Source of the DNA: Sipunculus nudus
Lineage: Eukaryota; Annelida; Sipuncula; Golfingiida; Sipunculidae
Reading direction: 5' to 3'
DNA length: 64,000 bases
Assembly (NCBI GenBank): GCA_026874595.1
Contig: CM049316.1
Location: forward strand, 19,243,839 to 19,307,838
Numbering within the stretch: position 1 is the stretch's first letter; each line of letters opens with the position of its first letter. Positions 10,650-22,039 of the stretch are shown here, piece by piece. The position numbers and the translations under genes are program-made. The notes under the pieces were generated by a model. It made no database searches and was not told the DNA's origin. It saw nothing but the letters and a program-made list of their open reading frames with translations.

Positions 10650-11464
10650 AGGGCCCCGAGATTACCTATGAATGAAAAATTGAGTTAAATTTGAAAAATA
10701 TGACTAACAGAAACAGGTTTTTATCCATATATGCGTGAGGGGAAAAAATCCTACTGGATCAAATGATATTAAAGAAGATATGTCTGAAATAATGTGTGTA
10801 ATAGAAAATCACCGAATGTAGTCTGGTAGCAATATTTGATTTTGAGCAAGTCTGTAATTCAATATAGGTCTGGAGCCCTCATGCAGGCACCAGTGATCCC
10901 TGTGAAATTGGGAAAGCTGCAGTAGGTTGTTGTTATATTATCGCATCAGCGATCAGGCTGTGGCAGCCATATTTCAGTTCCAACAGGTCTGTAATTCGAT
11001 AGGTCTGGAGCCCTATAATATGTACCAACCATCCCTGTAAATTTGGGAATGCTGAAGTATGTTAATGTTAAGTTATTGCGCGCGAAAGAAAATCAGTGAA
11101 TAGTCTGTGGCGGCAATATTGGAATTCAGACAGGTCTGTAATTCAATAGGACTGGAGCCCTTATAGATACAAATCATCCCTGTGAATTTTGGAAAGCTGC
11201 AGTATGTTGTTGTTCAGTTATTGCGTGCGAAAGAGATCAGCGATTAGGCTGTGGCGGCCATATTGGAATTCTGACAAGTCTTTTATTCGATAGGTAAGGA
11301 GCCTTCATAGGTACCAATCATCGCTGTGAATAAGGGAAAGCTGCAGTATGTTTTTGTTGAGTTATCGCGCGCGAAAGAAAGTGTCACTGACGGAAGGACG
11401 GGCGGACGGAAGGACGGACTGACACGGTGATCACTGTAGGGCACCGCTTTTCAAGCGGGGCCCT
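10650..11464. mobile_element. Repeat element with AGGGCCCCG ends and four internal repeats
   Basis: The left end is AGGGCCCCG and the right end CGGGGCCCT. Inside, about four divergent units of roughly 135-150 bases each contain GTCTGTAATTC.ATAGG.CTGGAGCCCT (about 10850, 10987, 11134, 11278), followed by a GGAC-rich segment and GATCACTGTAGGGCACCGCT before the right end. Non-coding. Confidence 0.6.
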
Positions 11465-11522
11465 CATTATAGGCCTGTCTAATATCCAATGAAAATTAAT
11501 GACAATTTCAAGAATATATATG

Positions 11523-11782
11523 TATAGTCCTTCCCAAAACCCTTGTCCGCATGTTTTTTTTTTCGCGATAAGTATTTAGTTAAATAATATTCTTTTAAAA
11601 GGCCCTTTGGCCTGAAGTAGATAACCAGATATTCCGCCAATTTCGGGCAAAGTAGTGATATATCATGTAAAACGTAGGCCCTATTATCTTTGCGACTCCT
11701 TTGCGTTATTTATGCTGAAATACCGTTGATGGCGTCTTCCCGGCACTGCTGGATAAAGACGCGGGTCCTGGGATGGAGTATA
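11523..11782. mobile_element. MITE, first of a tandem pair
   Basis: The left end is TATAGTCCTTCCCAAAACCC. The right end at 11761-11782 is its imperfect reverse complement (GGGTCCTGGGATGGAGTATA). A related copy begins 40 bases further on. Confidence 0.6.
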
Positions 11783-11822
11783 CACCATCGATCTGCACAA
11801 ACCCTGAACAGTCTACTAAAGG

Positions 11823-12280
11823 TATAGTCCGTCCCAGAACCCGTGTCCGCATGTTTTTCCGGGATATTTTTTTTATACAAGTAAAACAGTGTAAACCTTT
11901 CTGGTAAAAACTTTACAGGAGCTATATTCCCCCGACCTCCTGCGTAAAAAGTAATGACTTAATTACCTTGCCCTGATTTAGTATGAGACAATTAATCCAA
12001 AATATGACTAAACAAATTACAGCGTTTACGACTTATTCCTTGTCTGAGAACTGATAATAAAGAAGCCAGTCAAACTTAACTATGACGTCAGTCAATTGAA
12101 GGTGATGCGCGACCGATCACTGTGACTGTGACGTACTTTTTACATAATATATTACTACTTTAAACAAAATCGGCGGAATATCTATATATCGTCGTTAGGC
12201 CATAGGGCATTTCTAAAGAATATTCTTAAAATAATTATCGCGAAAAACATGCGGACAGGGTTTTTTGGGACGGGTTCAAA
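11823..12280. mobile_element. MITE, second of a tandem pair
   Basis: It starts TATAGTCCGTCCCAGAACCC, the same end as the MITE at 11523, and ends near 12280 with the reverse complement (GGGTTTTTTGGGACGGGTTC). The right arm at 12170-12280 is also a close inverted match to 11523-11640 (CATGCGGACA, GAATATTC, GGCGGAATAT), so the two copies could pair with each other. Non-coding. Confidence 0.6.
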
Positions 12281-12546
12281 TGATAAAGATAATTAATGGG
12301 TAGGCCAATAACATTAATATTATATGACTCGTCTGTTGATTTCGAATTATGGCGTTTATCTCATGGAAACTACATATCGGAGCAACACTTACGTTTTATC
12401 CGTTCAGATATCCAGCCATGCAGGGACAGTGAGAATTTTGAGTCTCAGTAAAAATGTAGACTGGTACACTGCAATAATATGGAGTCTCATGATATTAAGA
12501 CTAGACGTCGGGACCAGTCTAGTTATAAGTTAATATAGCCATTATC

Positions 12547-12961
12547 GGCACTCGGTAAAACCCGGAATTTCCTCGGAAGTAGAAAAAAGTACCCATACCT
12601 GAAGAATGAACAATTATCTTCCCATTTATTCAGGGTTCCGTTCTAATCTTCGACTTATTAAGGTACAGCGTACGATTTTTTTAACATCTTTTCAAACAGC
12701 CCTGCACGACTGCCATGTTTACTAATATTTTGGAAGCGCCTGTAGAATTCTCGGAGAATCCAGACCCACGGCGACCGTGCCCACTCAAAACCACATAAAA
12801 AACTGCAACTTTCTCTATTCCTGTTAACAAATTAATTATTACCTGTTGGATTACATCGTTTATTCGTTTAATTCTTCTATAGCGCATTATTTACATTATG
12901 ATTTCATATATAAGGTCTATAGATAGTAAATTAATACTATTAATAGTAATAAAATGTACAA

Positions 12962-13015
<54 letters not shown>

Positions 13016-14543
13016 TTCATATATTGACACCAGGTATAACATTTTTTTTCATTTTCATAATACTTCACATTGGTATTTTAAATTCAATATTTCATTATTG
13101 TATCAGGTGTATTTCATGAGGCTTAATTTTCTTTCAGTTTGTACATATTGTAAACTTATATTACTTGACTAAACTTCTCCCAGTCACGCTCTCGTTCAAG
13201 CAGGTTTGTGGCACTTGTGGCACACAGCCACAACACACAAATTCGGTAACTTAGGTAACCAATTTTTATTGTTCTTGTATTAAGTATATGATAAAAATGT
13301 CCATACACAGAAACTGTCCTAGGTGCCGATCGAGTCGCCAGAGTGGAAATCTTGCCACACATAATTATTCCATGGTTTTTGTTCTCTCTCTCATTTGAAT
13401 ATAACCAATAACATCCCCCATTCATTCCATTGGTCCTATACTGGCCAATGAAATGAGAGTTTATTGATTATACCCTGACATATACAAGGTCTACATACTG
13501 TGTAATTATACGCTATCGTGATATCATCTATCTGTGTGTGCTCTTAGCTGACCAAACATCACGGGACCCCCCCATTAGTGGTCACCCCGATGAGATCAAC
13601 ACCTTTACCCTGATGAGATTAACAGATTAGGATCTGGCCTGTACAAATACGGGACCCAGTGACCATGACTAGGAGATTATGCAATCAGTACCCAGGCATC
13701 ATGGAACAAAGGCTTGTTATACATGTGTGATATGTCACAAGGTAATGCAGAGGTTTGAATGTATAAGAAAGATTAAATTCACAAAATCAGTAAAGTTATA
13801 ATAATAATTAAAATATTCCTATTGTTGAGAACAGCTGCAAATGAGAGAGAGAAGCCCATTGAACTCATTAAGTGTGACATGAAATACAAGAATATACAAC
13901 CTATCATGCCAAATCTTACAATATTTTTCGATTATTATGGTTCAGTTGTTAATAAATGATTTTGTTTTCAAATGTGGTTTTTTTTTGTTCATTGGAACAA
14001 TAAAAATAGAATTTTAATAATGCCAGTGGTAAATGAAAACACTTGTAGACACTGAACTGCTGTAGCCTCGATCCCTGTCCAAATGTCATGCCACTTCCAT
14101 TAATTGTAGAATCTCTCCATGCCCTGCCCCTTTCTTTAGTTGTGGCCTTCCACAATATTTCATGATCTTATTATCAGTAAGAGGAGTATCTCTGATAAAT
14201 CTACAATTCACTCTCTTTACTGGCCATATTCTTTTTATCCAGGCCTGTCAGCTGTTTATACTCTCCAAGAATTCTTATGAAACCACCTGATTTAGGTATG
14301 ATCTACCATAAACATGGCCGTCGTCCCGGGCCGGTCTGATCTAGCTCGGAAAACCGTAGATTACGCCTTTAAAAGTCGAAGATTAGAACAGAACCCTAAA
14401 GAAATAGGAAGATAATTATTCATTTTATATGTATGGGAACTTTTTTCCTACTGTCAGGGATCCTCTGCTGAGGGAAACGGCTCAAACTTTTATTCCGAGG
14501 TATCTCGGAATATCCTCGGAAATTCCGGGTTTTACCGAGTGCC
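12547..14543. mobile_element. 2-kb TIR element, arms of about 130 bases
   Basis: The left end GGCACTCGGTAAAACCCGGA matches the right end TCCGGGTTTTACCGAGTGCC as a perfect inverted repeat. The arms continue inward for over 100 bases (AACAATTATCTTCC, TCTAATCTTCGACTT), with an extra stretch of about 70 bases in the right arm. Flanks show an imperfect 8-9 base duplication (gccattatc / cctattatc). The interior holds a TA microsatellite and no transposase; the open frames inside (12681, 13156, 13949) have no recognisable domain. Confidence 0.75.
12963..13012. repeat. (TA)n microsatellite
   Basis: About 24 TA dinucleotides in a row inside the 12547-14543 element. They generate spurious Tyr-Ile repeat open frames. 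Confidence 0.95.
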
Positions 14544-14827
14544 CCTATTATCGCTCTAACGTCGATCGTTACTGATCATATTACCATGCAAGCAGCACTC
14601 TTAAAAGGTTTGTTGACCGGTATAGTAGTTAACGACATTCAATCACATTATTCATCAAAACCAATGGGATACAGATCTGTCGATGTTTACATTCACCAGA
14701 GATCAATGAGATCGACCATCCACCGTTGACAGGTCGACCCTCAGTCAGTCAGTGCATGGCTGTGCCTGTGGCCGCTTAGCCTTAGGCCAATACAAAAGGG
14801 GCTAAAATTTAAAAAACACTACCGGTC

Positions 14828-15010
14828 TGGGGGGGGGGGGGTGAACTCGAAAATTTTATAGTTTTGTCGTTATCTCATTCGTTAGGTGTACTTTAACGAG
14901 AAAACAACGAGAATCAAACGAGAAAACAACGAGCGTAACTCGAAACCCTTCGTTGTTGTCTCGTTATATGTATCCACATTTTAGGTAACGAAACAGCGTT
15001 AGCCTCTTTC
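14828..15010 (+). repeat. Poly-G/GTGAACTCGAA repeat, left partner
   Basis: A G-run followed by GTGAACTCGAA and motifs with ACGAGAAAACAACGAG and GTAACTCGAAAC. The same organisation occurs inverted at 18410-18630 (TTCGAGTTCACCCCC). The two are either separate MITE copies or ends of one larger 3.8-kb element. Confidence 0.5.
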
Positions 15011-15121
15011 GTTGCCGTTTCTAATAAGGTTCTTTGAAGCATGTAATGCCAATATTCCTATACTTTTCTGAATCCCGTGCTAGTTGAGAGAGATTATAAC
15101 CATTTTTTGGGCTTGGGATTA

Positions 15122-15150
15122 AGAGAGAGAGAGAGGAGAGAGAGAGAGAG
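15122..15150. repeat. (GA)n microsatellite
   Basis: Purine dinucleotide tract GAGAGAGAGAGAGGAGAG, broken by one extra G. Confidence 0.9.
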
Positions 15151-16465
15151 TGCCTTTCCCCTAATAATCTCCATGATATGTAAGCTGGTTTTAATGTGCA
15201 TACATAAAAGCTTCACTTGACGCAATACAAAGCGTTCCTCTATTTACAAGATGGAAGTTTTTGTTGGTGTCCTGCTATCAAATCATGTTTATAAACTATG
15301 AACATTGTTTTAAAAGCAACTTTATGATAACGATTGAGACTGAAAGCAAAGGGAATACTTTTACATCAGTTTTGGAGGGACTGTATACGAGCTTATATTG
15401 TGAAGTGTCTGAATTATTCTTGTCAGTGTCAAAATGCCGAACTTCCAAAATTCCTCATCTATATTATCAGATGAATAATAATAAAAAAAAACACGGCAAA
15501 GAAATATAGCATTTTTGTTAATTTTTAATTATCCATCAATCGTAATCCAGTAGGTAAACAATACGGAACCATACGAGATTGCAAACGGCAGAAGATGGAA
15601 TTGCTGGATTTACTTGTGCAAACAGCTACTTCCGGTCATTCTCAACATGGGTTCGTGTCCGGCGTTCATGGTGATCAAAAGAATGGTTTCATGTAATGGC
15701 TAGCAGGTATCAAGCGAGATTTGTAAAGCTCTAACATTTACGATGTGTGCTCTGCTACAGGATGTCTCAAAATGTATGAAAGTTAGAAAAGCTCATAACA
15801 ATAAATTGCATATTTAAAAAAATAGGCATTCCATGATGAAAGACCAAAAGCGATTTGGTTAAACATTCTTTAAAGGGGCCCAATCATCTATAAAGCATGT
15901 TGAATAAACACGAAAAATAGATTTTTTTCTATTTAAAATAAATCTGTACTTGCCAAAATTTTCCCTTGAAATTATTAAAAACAGTGGACCAAAGGTGTAA
16001 ACATAAACACAGCATATGCATCGCTGGGCCACAACATGTGTACACCAAGAAATGCCATGACTGACTTGGCCTAAAAAATGAATACATGTTCCCACTGGCT
16101 GAATCATCACGTTTGCGCCTCACATTCAGACTTCCGGTTAGACAGCCTTGTTATGGTAAACAGAAACACACGGACTGTGTTTACAAACACGCGGAGTCAT
16201 ATAAAGTTATCAAACAACCGTAGACTAAGACTGAGACTGTGTGCCGGGATGGTGTAGGCCCGAAACTTTTGTAAAAAGCAAAACTGAATTGATTGTGTGA
16301 AAGAACACTCATAATATAGCTTCTGATTATGTCCCTTAACTTCAACACCTTTAATGTGTGTTTTAAATCATGATTATTTGTATTATATTTATAATGAATA
16401 ACATCAAAATGGTGCTGTATGGTGTTATAAATCCTGTTTTATTTCTAATTGTGTAATTGTCAAGG
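15151..16465. other. Intergenic DNA, no supported gene
   Basis: Open frames at 15261, 15859 and 15929 lack recognisable domains and have repeat-like, AT-driven composition. No RNA gene or inverted repeat was seen. Confidence 0.5.
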
Positions 16466-16735
16466 TTGTTTCCATATGCGCATGTATACATACTGGCAGA
16501 CGTATATTTGTGTACAATGGTATCGAGCAGGCCTTCTACAAAAAAATTGTGACGTGATTTTAGCCCGAATCCCTGAGTTCACGCAGATCCTATGCGTGAA
16601 AAACGACGCTCCTGTGACAATTTTTACGTATACACGCACATTCACAAATACGATGACGAATACATGGAAACACCCCAGTTGACAAATCATATATGAGCGA
16701 TGTTTTACACATATACGCGCACATGGAAACACATC
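16466..16735. mobile_element. Short inverted-repeat element (MITE-like)
   Basis: GTTTCCATATGCGCATGTATA at the left (16467) is mirrored by ATATACGCGCACATGGAAAC at the right (to 16731). Overlapping open frames on both strands in this segment come from the repeat and are not treated as genes. Confidence 0.6.
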
Positions 16736-17378
16736 TATGCTTACGGTTGAAATGAACGCTTATTCTGAGATTATTATGTATGGGAGAAATAAAACACATG
16801 CACATTTTCTACTTTTATGTATACAAATTATCCGTTCTACGTTTCAAAACTGAGATGTGATATCAGTATTATAAAATATGTTTAAAATACGTTTCAACTA
16901 GTTTTATATTGTTTCAGAAAAACTACCTTTATTATGATTACATTCCCCTCGGTCATTTAAAATTGGTTCTATCGATAATTATACGTGTTGGAACGTTTTG
17001 AAGTAAATTATATTTTATACCGATATATTTATCGTGGATTTACACACTCATTGTTCATTGCATAAATTACAGAATTAAATATTACAACCAGGGACTAATT
17101 GCACAATGTCCATCTACAATAAAGGACGGAAGGGACATTCTCAGCTGGTCTTTTATTATATGGCTGATTTTGCCTCTTATTTTCCATTCTCATGCAAGCA
17201 ATATAGATAAATGCAACACAACAAAAATATCCTTATACCGGTATGCATTTAGAAAATATTTGCACCATAATCACGAGCAATTTTCCTCAGTTCATTGGTT
17301 TGTTAGGTGCTGTAAACCTTCATATGATTCGGAATGTGGTCCAGGTATACGTGGTCGCAGATAAAATACATATATGTG

Positions 17379-17379
<1 letters not shown>

Positions 17380-17429
<50 letters not shown>

Positions 17430-17445
17430 AAAATACATGTATGTG

Positions 17446-17490
<45 letters not shown>
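17380..17490. repeat. Duplicated (TA)n microsatellite
   Basis: Two TA tracts (about 17380-17427 and 17449-17489), each preceded by a copy of GATAAAATACAT.TATGTGTAA, so the microsatellite and its flank have been tandemly duplicated. Confidence 0.9.
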
Positions 17491-17491
<1 letters not shown>

Positions 17492-18214
17492 CGACTATTT
17501 TCCCTGTAATGTAAAACTTAACTGGATAAGATTAGTCATATGTAAACATGAATTGACAAATCAAGAGTGGATCATAAGGGAATGTTTTATATATATTTGC
17601 AATGATTTCGTTTCCAGGCGAGGACATCTTTCCTTATGGTTTATAACGATTTACACATTTAATTCTGGGATACCCCAACTAAAATGTACGTGGTTGCTCT
17701 CCAGACCCATTTAAATTTTGTTATTAGACGGGTCGGTATATGATCCGACAATTTTTTGTCCGATGTCCGATGAGGCCGGATATGTTCCACAACCGAATAT
17801 AAGGAAACGGTACCTCATAAAATCATAATTTTGACTCGATCAACAATCACACCCGTACCGCATCCGCAACCCTTTAAAGGATTCGTAGTTCATGGTATAT
17901 ATGTTAATATTTGAATGAGTTAGATGCTGTTAAATGTGATCTGCTTTCCCAACTTTGAACAAGAAGGGGTAAAAAACCGATAGCCGTCATACATGTAACT
18001 AATATTTTACAATAAAATATTTTTCTTCCGTTGTCGCACTATTTATTATGAATAATGGTATTTTCATTCGCTTGCAGCTCTAAAATGTGTATTACATAGA
18101 GAAAAAGGTATATACAATGTATATAAATTATCATGACAACTATTGCAATAAACTTCCATGCATGGATGATTGTGTTCCGTTCTCTAGGAAAAGAGGGATA
18201 TATCAGATCAACAT

Positions 18215-18218
<4 letters not shown>
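17491..18218. other. Intergenic DNA, no supported gene
   Basis: AT-rich sequence. A small GC-richer island at 17730-17880 (TCCGATGTCCGATGAGGCCGG) has no coding signal that I can recognise. Confidence 0.5.

Positions 18219-18272
<54 letters not shown>
18218..18272. repeat. (TA)n microsatellite
   Basis: About 26 TA units. They create a spurious Tyr-Ile run in the overlapping frame at 18087-18401. Confidence 0.95.
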
Positions 18273-18277
<5 letters not shown>

Positions 18278-18409
18278 CATGTGTGTGTTTTTGTGTGAAA
18301 ATGAAGTTATAGGTTGTAATAATTTGTTATTATTTACACATGTCATTACATATGGTAGGCACAAGAAATGTATTAGGTTTACTAATCTCAGTCGAGTATA
18401 AGTAGAAAA

Positions 18410-18630
18410 ATACCGTCTTACGACACTTGTACACGTTTTCGTTACCGTAACGGATGGTCCGGACCGTCCGTTAAATTAACGAAAAAATTGAGGCATTTAC
18501 GAACGAGAAGAATTTAAAGAAAGTTTCGAGTTACCCAAAAAATGTGTAAAGATGGAGTAACGAGTTCGTTATGCATTCGTTCGGCTTACGAATGCTTCGA
18601 GTTCACCCCCCCCCCCCCCCCCCCCCCCCG
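18410..18630 (-). repeat. Poly-C/TTCGAGTTCAC repeat, right partner
   Basis: Inverted counterpart of 14828-15010: TCGAGTTACCC, then TTCGAGTTCAC and a C-run of about 25 at 18606-18630. Confidence 0.5.
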
Positions 18631-18639
18631 TTGGCAGTG

Positions 18640-18760
18640 CATGTGGTCTGGTTGGCAGCACTGCCAACCAGACCACTATATCTGATGTATATACTAGTAA
18701 TCATCCTCTGTGCATCAGTGCACATGTGGCCAGCCACACCTTACCACCAGTATAAACAGA
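18640..18760 (+). repeat. Inverted-repeat arm with hairpin; partner at 22850-22965
   Basis: GTGGTCTGGTTGGCAGCACT followed by GCCAACCAGACCAC forms a near-perfect palindrome of about 34 bases. The sequence beyond it (to GCATCAGTGCACATG...CCACACC) is repeated in inverse orientation at 22850-22965. Confidence 0.6.
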
Positions 18761-18944
18761 TTAACTTATAACCCAGCTGGCCATTATCTGATCATATTAT
18801 ATAATTACTGGGTTGATGCCTGATGGTGTGTATCCACATAACAGTAACCTTTAATGAGTTTATAATTTTATATGACTGTAACCTTTGCTTATAAATATTA
18901 AATACACAATTTGTATAGCCAAACCATGCTAATTAGCAATTTTT

Positions 18945-20330
18945 AGCTCAGCTGACTTTCAGTCATGCTGGGCTATAGCGATGGGTCTTTGTCCGTCGTC
19001 CTTCTGTCTGTCTGGCCGGCCGTCTGTCCATTAGCAGGGCACAAATCTTAACCGCAGGGGCAAGGGCCATGAACCCTATGCAGTCTTAGAGGTTCTAAAA
19101 AGATCTCCTTGCAAACCTGAAATTAGGTCACTGCAACCTATATTCTCGAAGTTATGGGGTATGTTTGCACCCCCCAGAAATAATTCTTTTAGTCAAAATT
19201 TTCATCCCAATAATCCCTTGAGGTCAAAGGTCAAGTTCTCAGCACCCTCTTCTTGCGTGGAGTCATTTTCAGGCAAACTTTTCAATGTATACTTTCCATC
19301 TGTCATATATGGCTTACCTACCAATAGAGGAAGAAGCCTATTGATGTTGAGTTCAAAAGGTCAAGGTCACAATATTGTTCTAAATGCTTGTGAACATATT
19401 TCAAGTGAAACTGTTCAACCCAAACCTTCAGTCTTTCACATATGCCACATCTATGCATCACTGAATGTGATTCAAACTTCATATTTATGGGTCTTTTTGC
19501 ATGAAGAAATAACTAATTGATTTTGAGGTCAGCTGGTCAGGAGGTTAAAGGTTGTAGGTCCAAGTTATTCACTCATTGGTTGCCAAGTAATTACACCCGG
19601 CCAGATGTAAGTGGTTAGTAGTTACCCATCATTTAGAAAGAATCCAGTTGATATGTGGGCAAAAGGCCAAGGTCATAGGTCAGGGATGTTAACAATAACT
19701 TATTTTGTAGACCATCTCTAGTTTTCTTGTACATATAACCATTGGTTATGGTACATCTCACTGTGTGGCTGTAATTGTGAGTGATGCTGGTGATATATGA
19801 CTCTCTTTTGTATCAGCAGTTAAGTGATAAGGCTGAGTGATAAATACTTCGTTACTGCATAACAAAAACACTGTTGCTGGAATGCTTCAGCCAGGCATTA
19901 AGACTGTGAGAGTATAGTATTAAGGTTTAGCTACTGATTTATAAGATGATGGGAACATTTTGCAGTTTATTTTATGGAATCATAGCAATAAACTTAGTTT
20001 ATTTTTTCCTAGATATCTGAATATTTTTATATAAATCACCAGATATAAAAGCAAATGTTTATTCTCATAATATGTGGATGTGTACCTGGATTTAGGATGG
20101 CTTTTTTTTATTACAAGACCTTTAGTCATGCTTTCTGCATTCCTTTCCTTTAGATTTTGCAGTTTACCTACCCTGCTGATCCCATTGATAATAAAAAGTG
20201 ATAATAAAAAATATTGGACTTACACTTTTTACATTTTCATATCTATAAATCTAATATGAGGGCCTGAAAATGCCTTTTGAATTGTTTTGGACATTCATTA
20301 TTGTAACATCCTTTGGAGAATTTGTTCAAT
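18945..20330 (+). repeat. AGCTCAGCTGAC-type dispersed repeat, copy A
   Basis: It begins TTTTAGCTCAGCTGACTTTC and GTCATGCTGGGCTATAGCGA, then a GTCCGTC-rich segment, AGGTCAAAGGTCA blocks and about 800 bases of further sequence. It is a near-copy of 29333-31036 in WWOX intron 1, from which it lacks about 330 bases near 19210. Short open frames (for example 19161-19520) are shared by both copies and are not considered genes. Confidence 0.8.
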
Positions 20331-20466
20331 GTTCAATGGACAGTTTACCGGATTGGAAAAAAAATATATATGAAATATGTATGAACAATCCAAAAACTTG
20401 CTTAATGGTTTCAATTTATTATAATGGACTGAAATATTAGTTTGTTAAGCTGTGTTTTTCTCAGTA

Positions 20467-22035
20467 TTGTAGACCCGCGTTTTGCCGCCGCACGTCGTCT
20501 AATGGCCGCACCCCATGTTTTTAAAATATCAGGAAGGCTCCTTCACTGGAGTAAACAATTCCCAAAACCTTACTTAATGGCCGCACCAAACTCTCACCAC
20601 GTTCCATTGCCGGGTGGTGTATGGGAACAACGAAAAAAAAGTTTTTTTCTTAAACGCTAGGCTGCAGCTAGGAACGCTGCGGTATGCTGATATGCGGTCA
20701 GGCATATCAGTTTTGGGGAAACAGTTGCAACTGTGTATGTTGCTTGGCTTAGCTAATTAATTAATTTAATTAATTGGTTAAACAGCCTGATCTTCCCGAT
20801 TAGAATAGATGACAATTTGTTCGGTTTATGACGACTCATCTAAGACGAATCATAGTAGGGCCACGAAATTAATTTGACACATCACTGAATGCCGGAGAAT
20901 CTTGCGCCTTTATCTTGGCTAATTAAAGTTCAATGGGACATCAAAGCATTGTATGGCACGACGGTAATTTAAATATTGTTTAGGCATTATAGATCGTCGG
21001 TCATTTAACAACAAAACATTTGAATAAACGACACCCGTGTCGGTGATCATATTGCCAGAACACCTCGGGTTGTGCTGATCATAATACCGGTATATGCAAA
21101 ATGGTGTCCGAACCGTCAACCGGCAAAACATGCCACATAAAATGATTACGGAACTAGCGGGCCTTGGGGTACCTTGCGCCTTTGCCCTGGCAAATTAAAC
21201 TTTAAAGGGACAACAAAGCCAACGGTACTCTTTGTGATGACTTTTATTTACACTCTATACAACGTCGGTCAATTAACAACCTTGACAAAACCTTTGAATA
21301 AACGAATCCCGCGTCGATGTTCACACAGCCTGAACGCGTACTCCCAGGGTCCTGCGGATCATAATATATGCACACTGGTACCCGAACCGTCTGCCATACG
21401 TGCCATATTAAAAGATTACGGAACTAGCTGGTGAGGTTATGACCTTTGAGCGCCATCTATTGGCAAAGTGATGAACGAAGAAGTATCTGAATGTGAACGC
21501 GGGTTTCATTGCCGGAGAACGTATGGTCTTTGGTTATCTTTTGTTTTACAGTTTATTTAAAAAGAAATGATATATTCAAGAAATATCTTAAAATAATATT
21601 TTACTGGTATTGCAGCCATACTCAAATATAGGTACAACCGTTAATCTGGTTAGAGTGCATAATTTGGCGAGTGAATATCGATCTTTTATCAATCATTGCG
21701 TGAAAATGGCCGTGGCTTATAACGGACTCAGAAAAGATTTATAATACATATAAGCCTTTTTTAAAATATCAATTTTACATTAAATAAAATTACAATGAAT
21801 AAAATTAATTTACAAATATATCATTATCATAAAATATACGTTCTTAGTATTTACTTCCTCCTTTCTCAGCCTATTATCGCCAATTGCGCCTCGGCGGGCC
21901 GTCGAGTCTCTTGAACATGTTTGAATTTAGCCTAACCTGCGTTTTATAGCCGCATCCCTTGTTGAGATATATTGGTCAGGATTTTCAGCTGCAAGTCTTA
22001 TTTTATGGCCGCGGCGGCAAAACGCGGATCTACGG
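20467..22035. mobile_element. TA-flanked TIR element with internal tandem duplication
   Basis: The left end is TTGTAGACCCGCGTTTTGCC after TA (20465-20466). The right end is GGCAAAACGCGGATCTACGG before TA (22036-22037). Both ends carry further matching GCCGC/GGCCGC motifs inward. The interior holds two tandem copies of a roughly 270-base unit (20895-21165 and 21168-21435) sharing TTGCGCCTTT, TTTGAATAAACGA and GATTACGGAACTAGC. No transposase is visible. Confidence 0.75.
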
Positions 22036-22039
22036 TATT

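Noticed and set aside
12898-13172. Tyr-Ile repeat proteins in two frames (also at 17243 and 18087)
   Set aside because: Pure translation of (TA)n microsatellites.
16449-16805. Overlapping 71-90 codon frames on both strands
   Set aside because: They lie over a MITE-like inverted repeat; both-strand openness is caused by its palindromic layout.
19161-19520. 119-codon frame and its relatives at 29355 and 29548
   Set aside because: Shared by several copies of one dispersed repeat, with frameshifts between copies.
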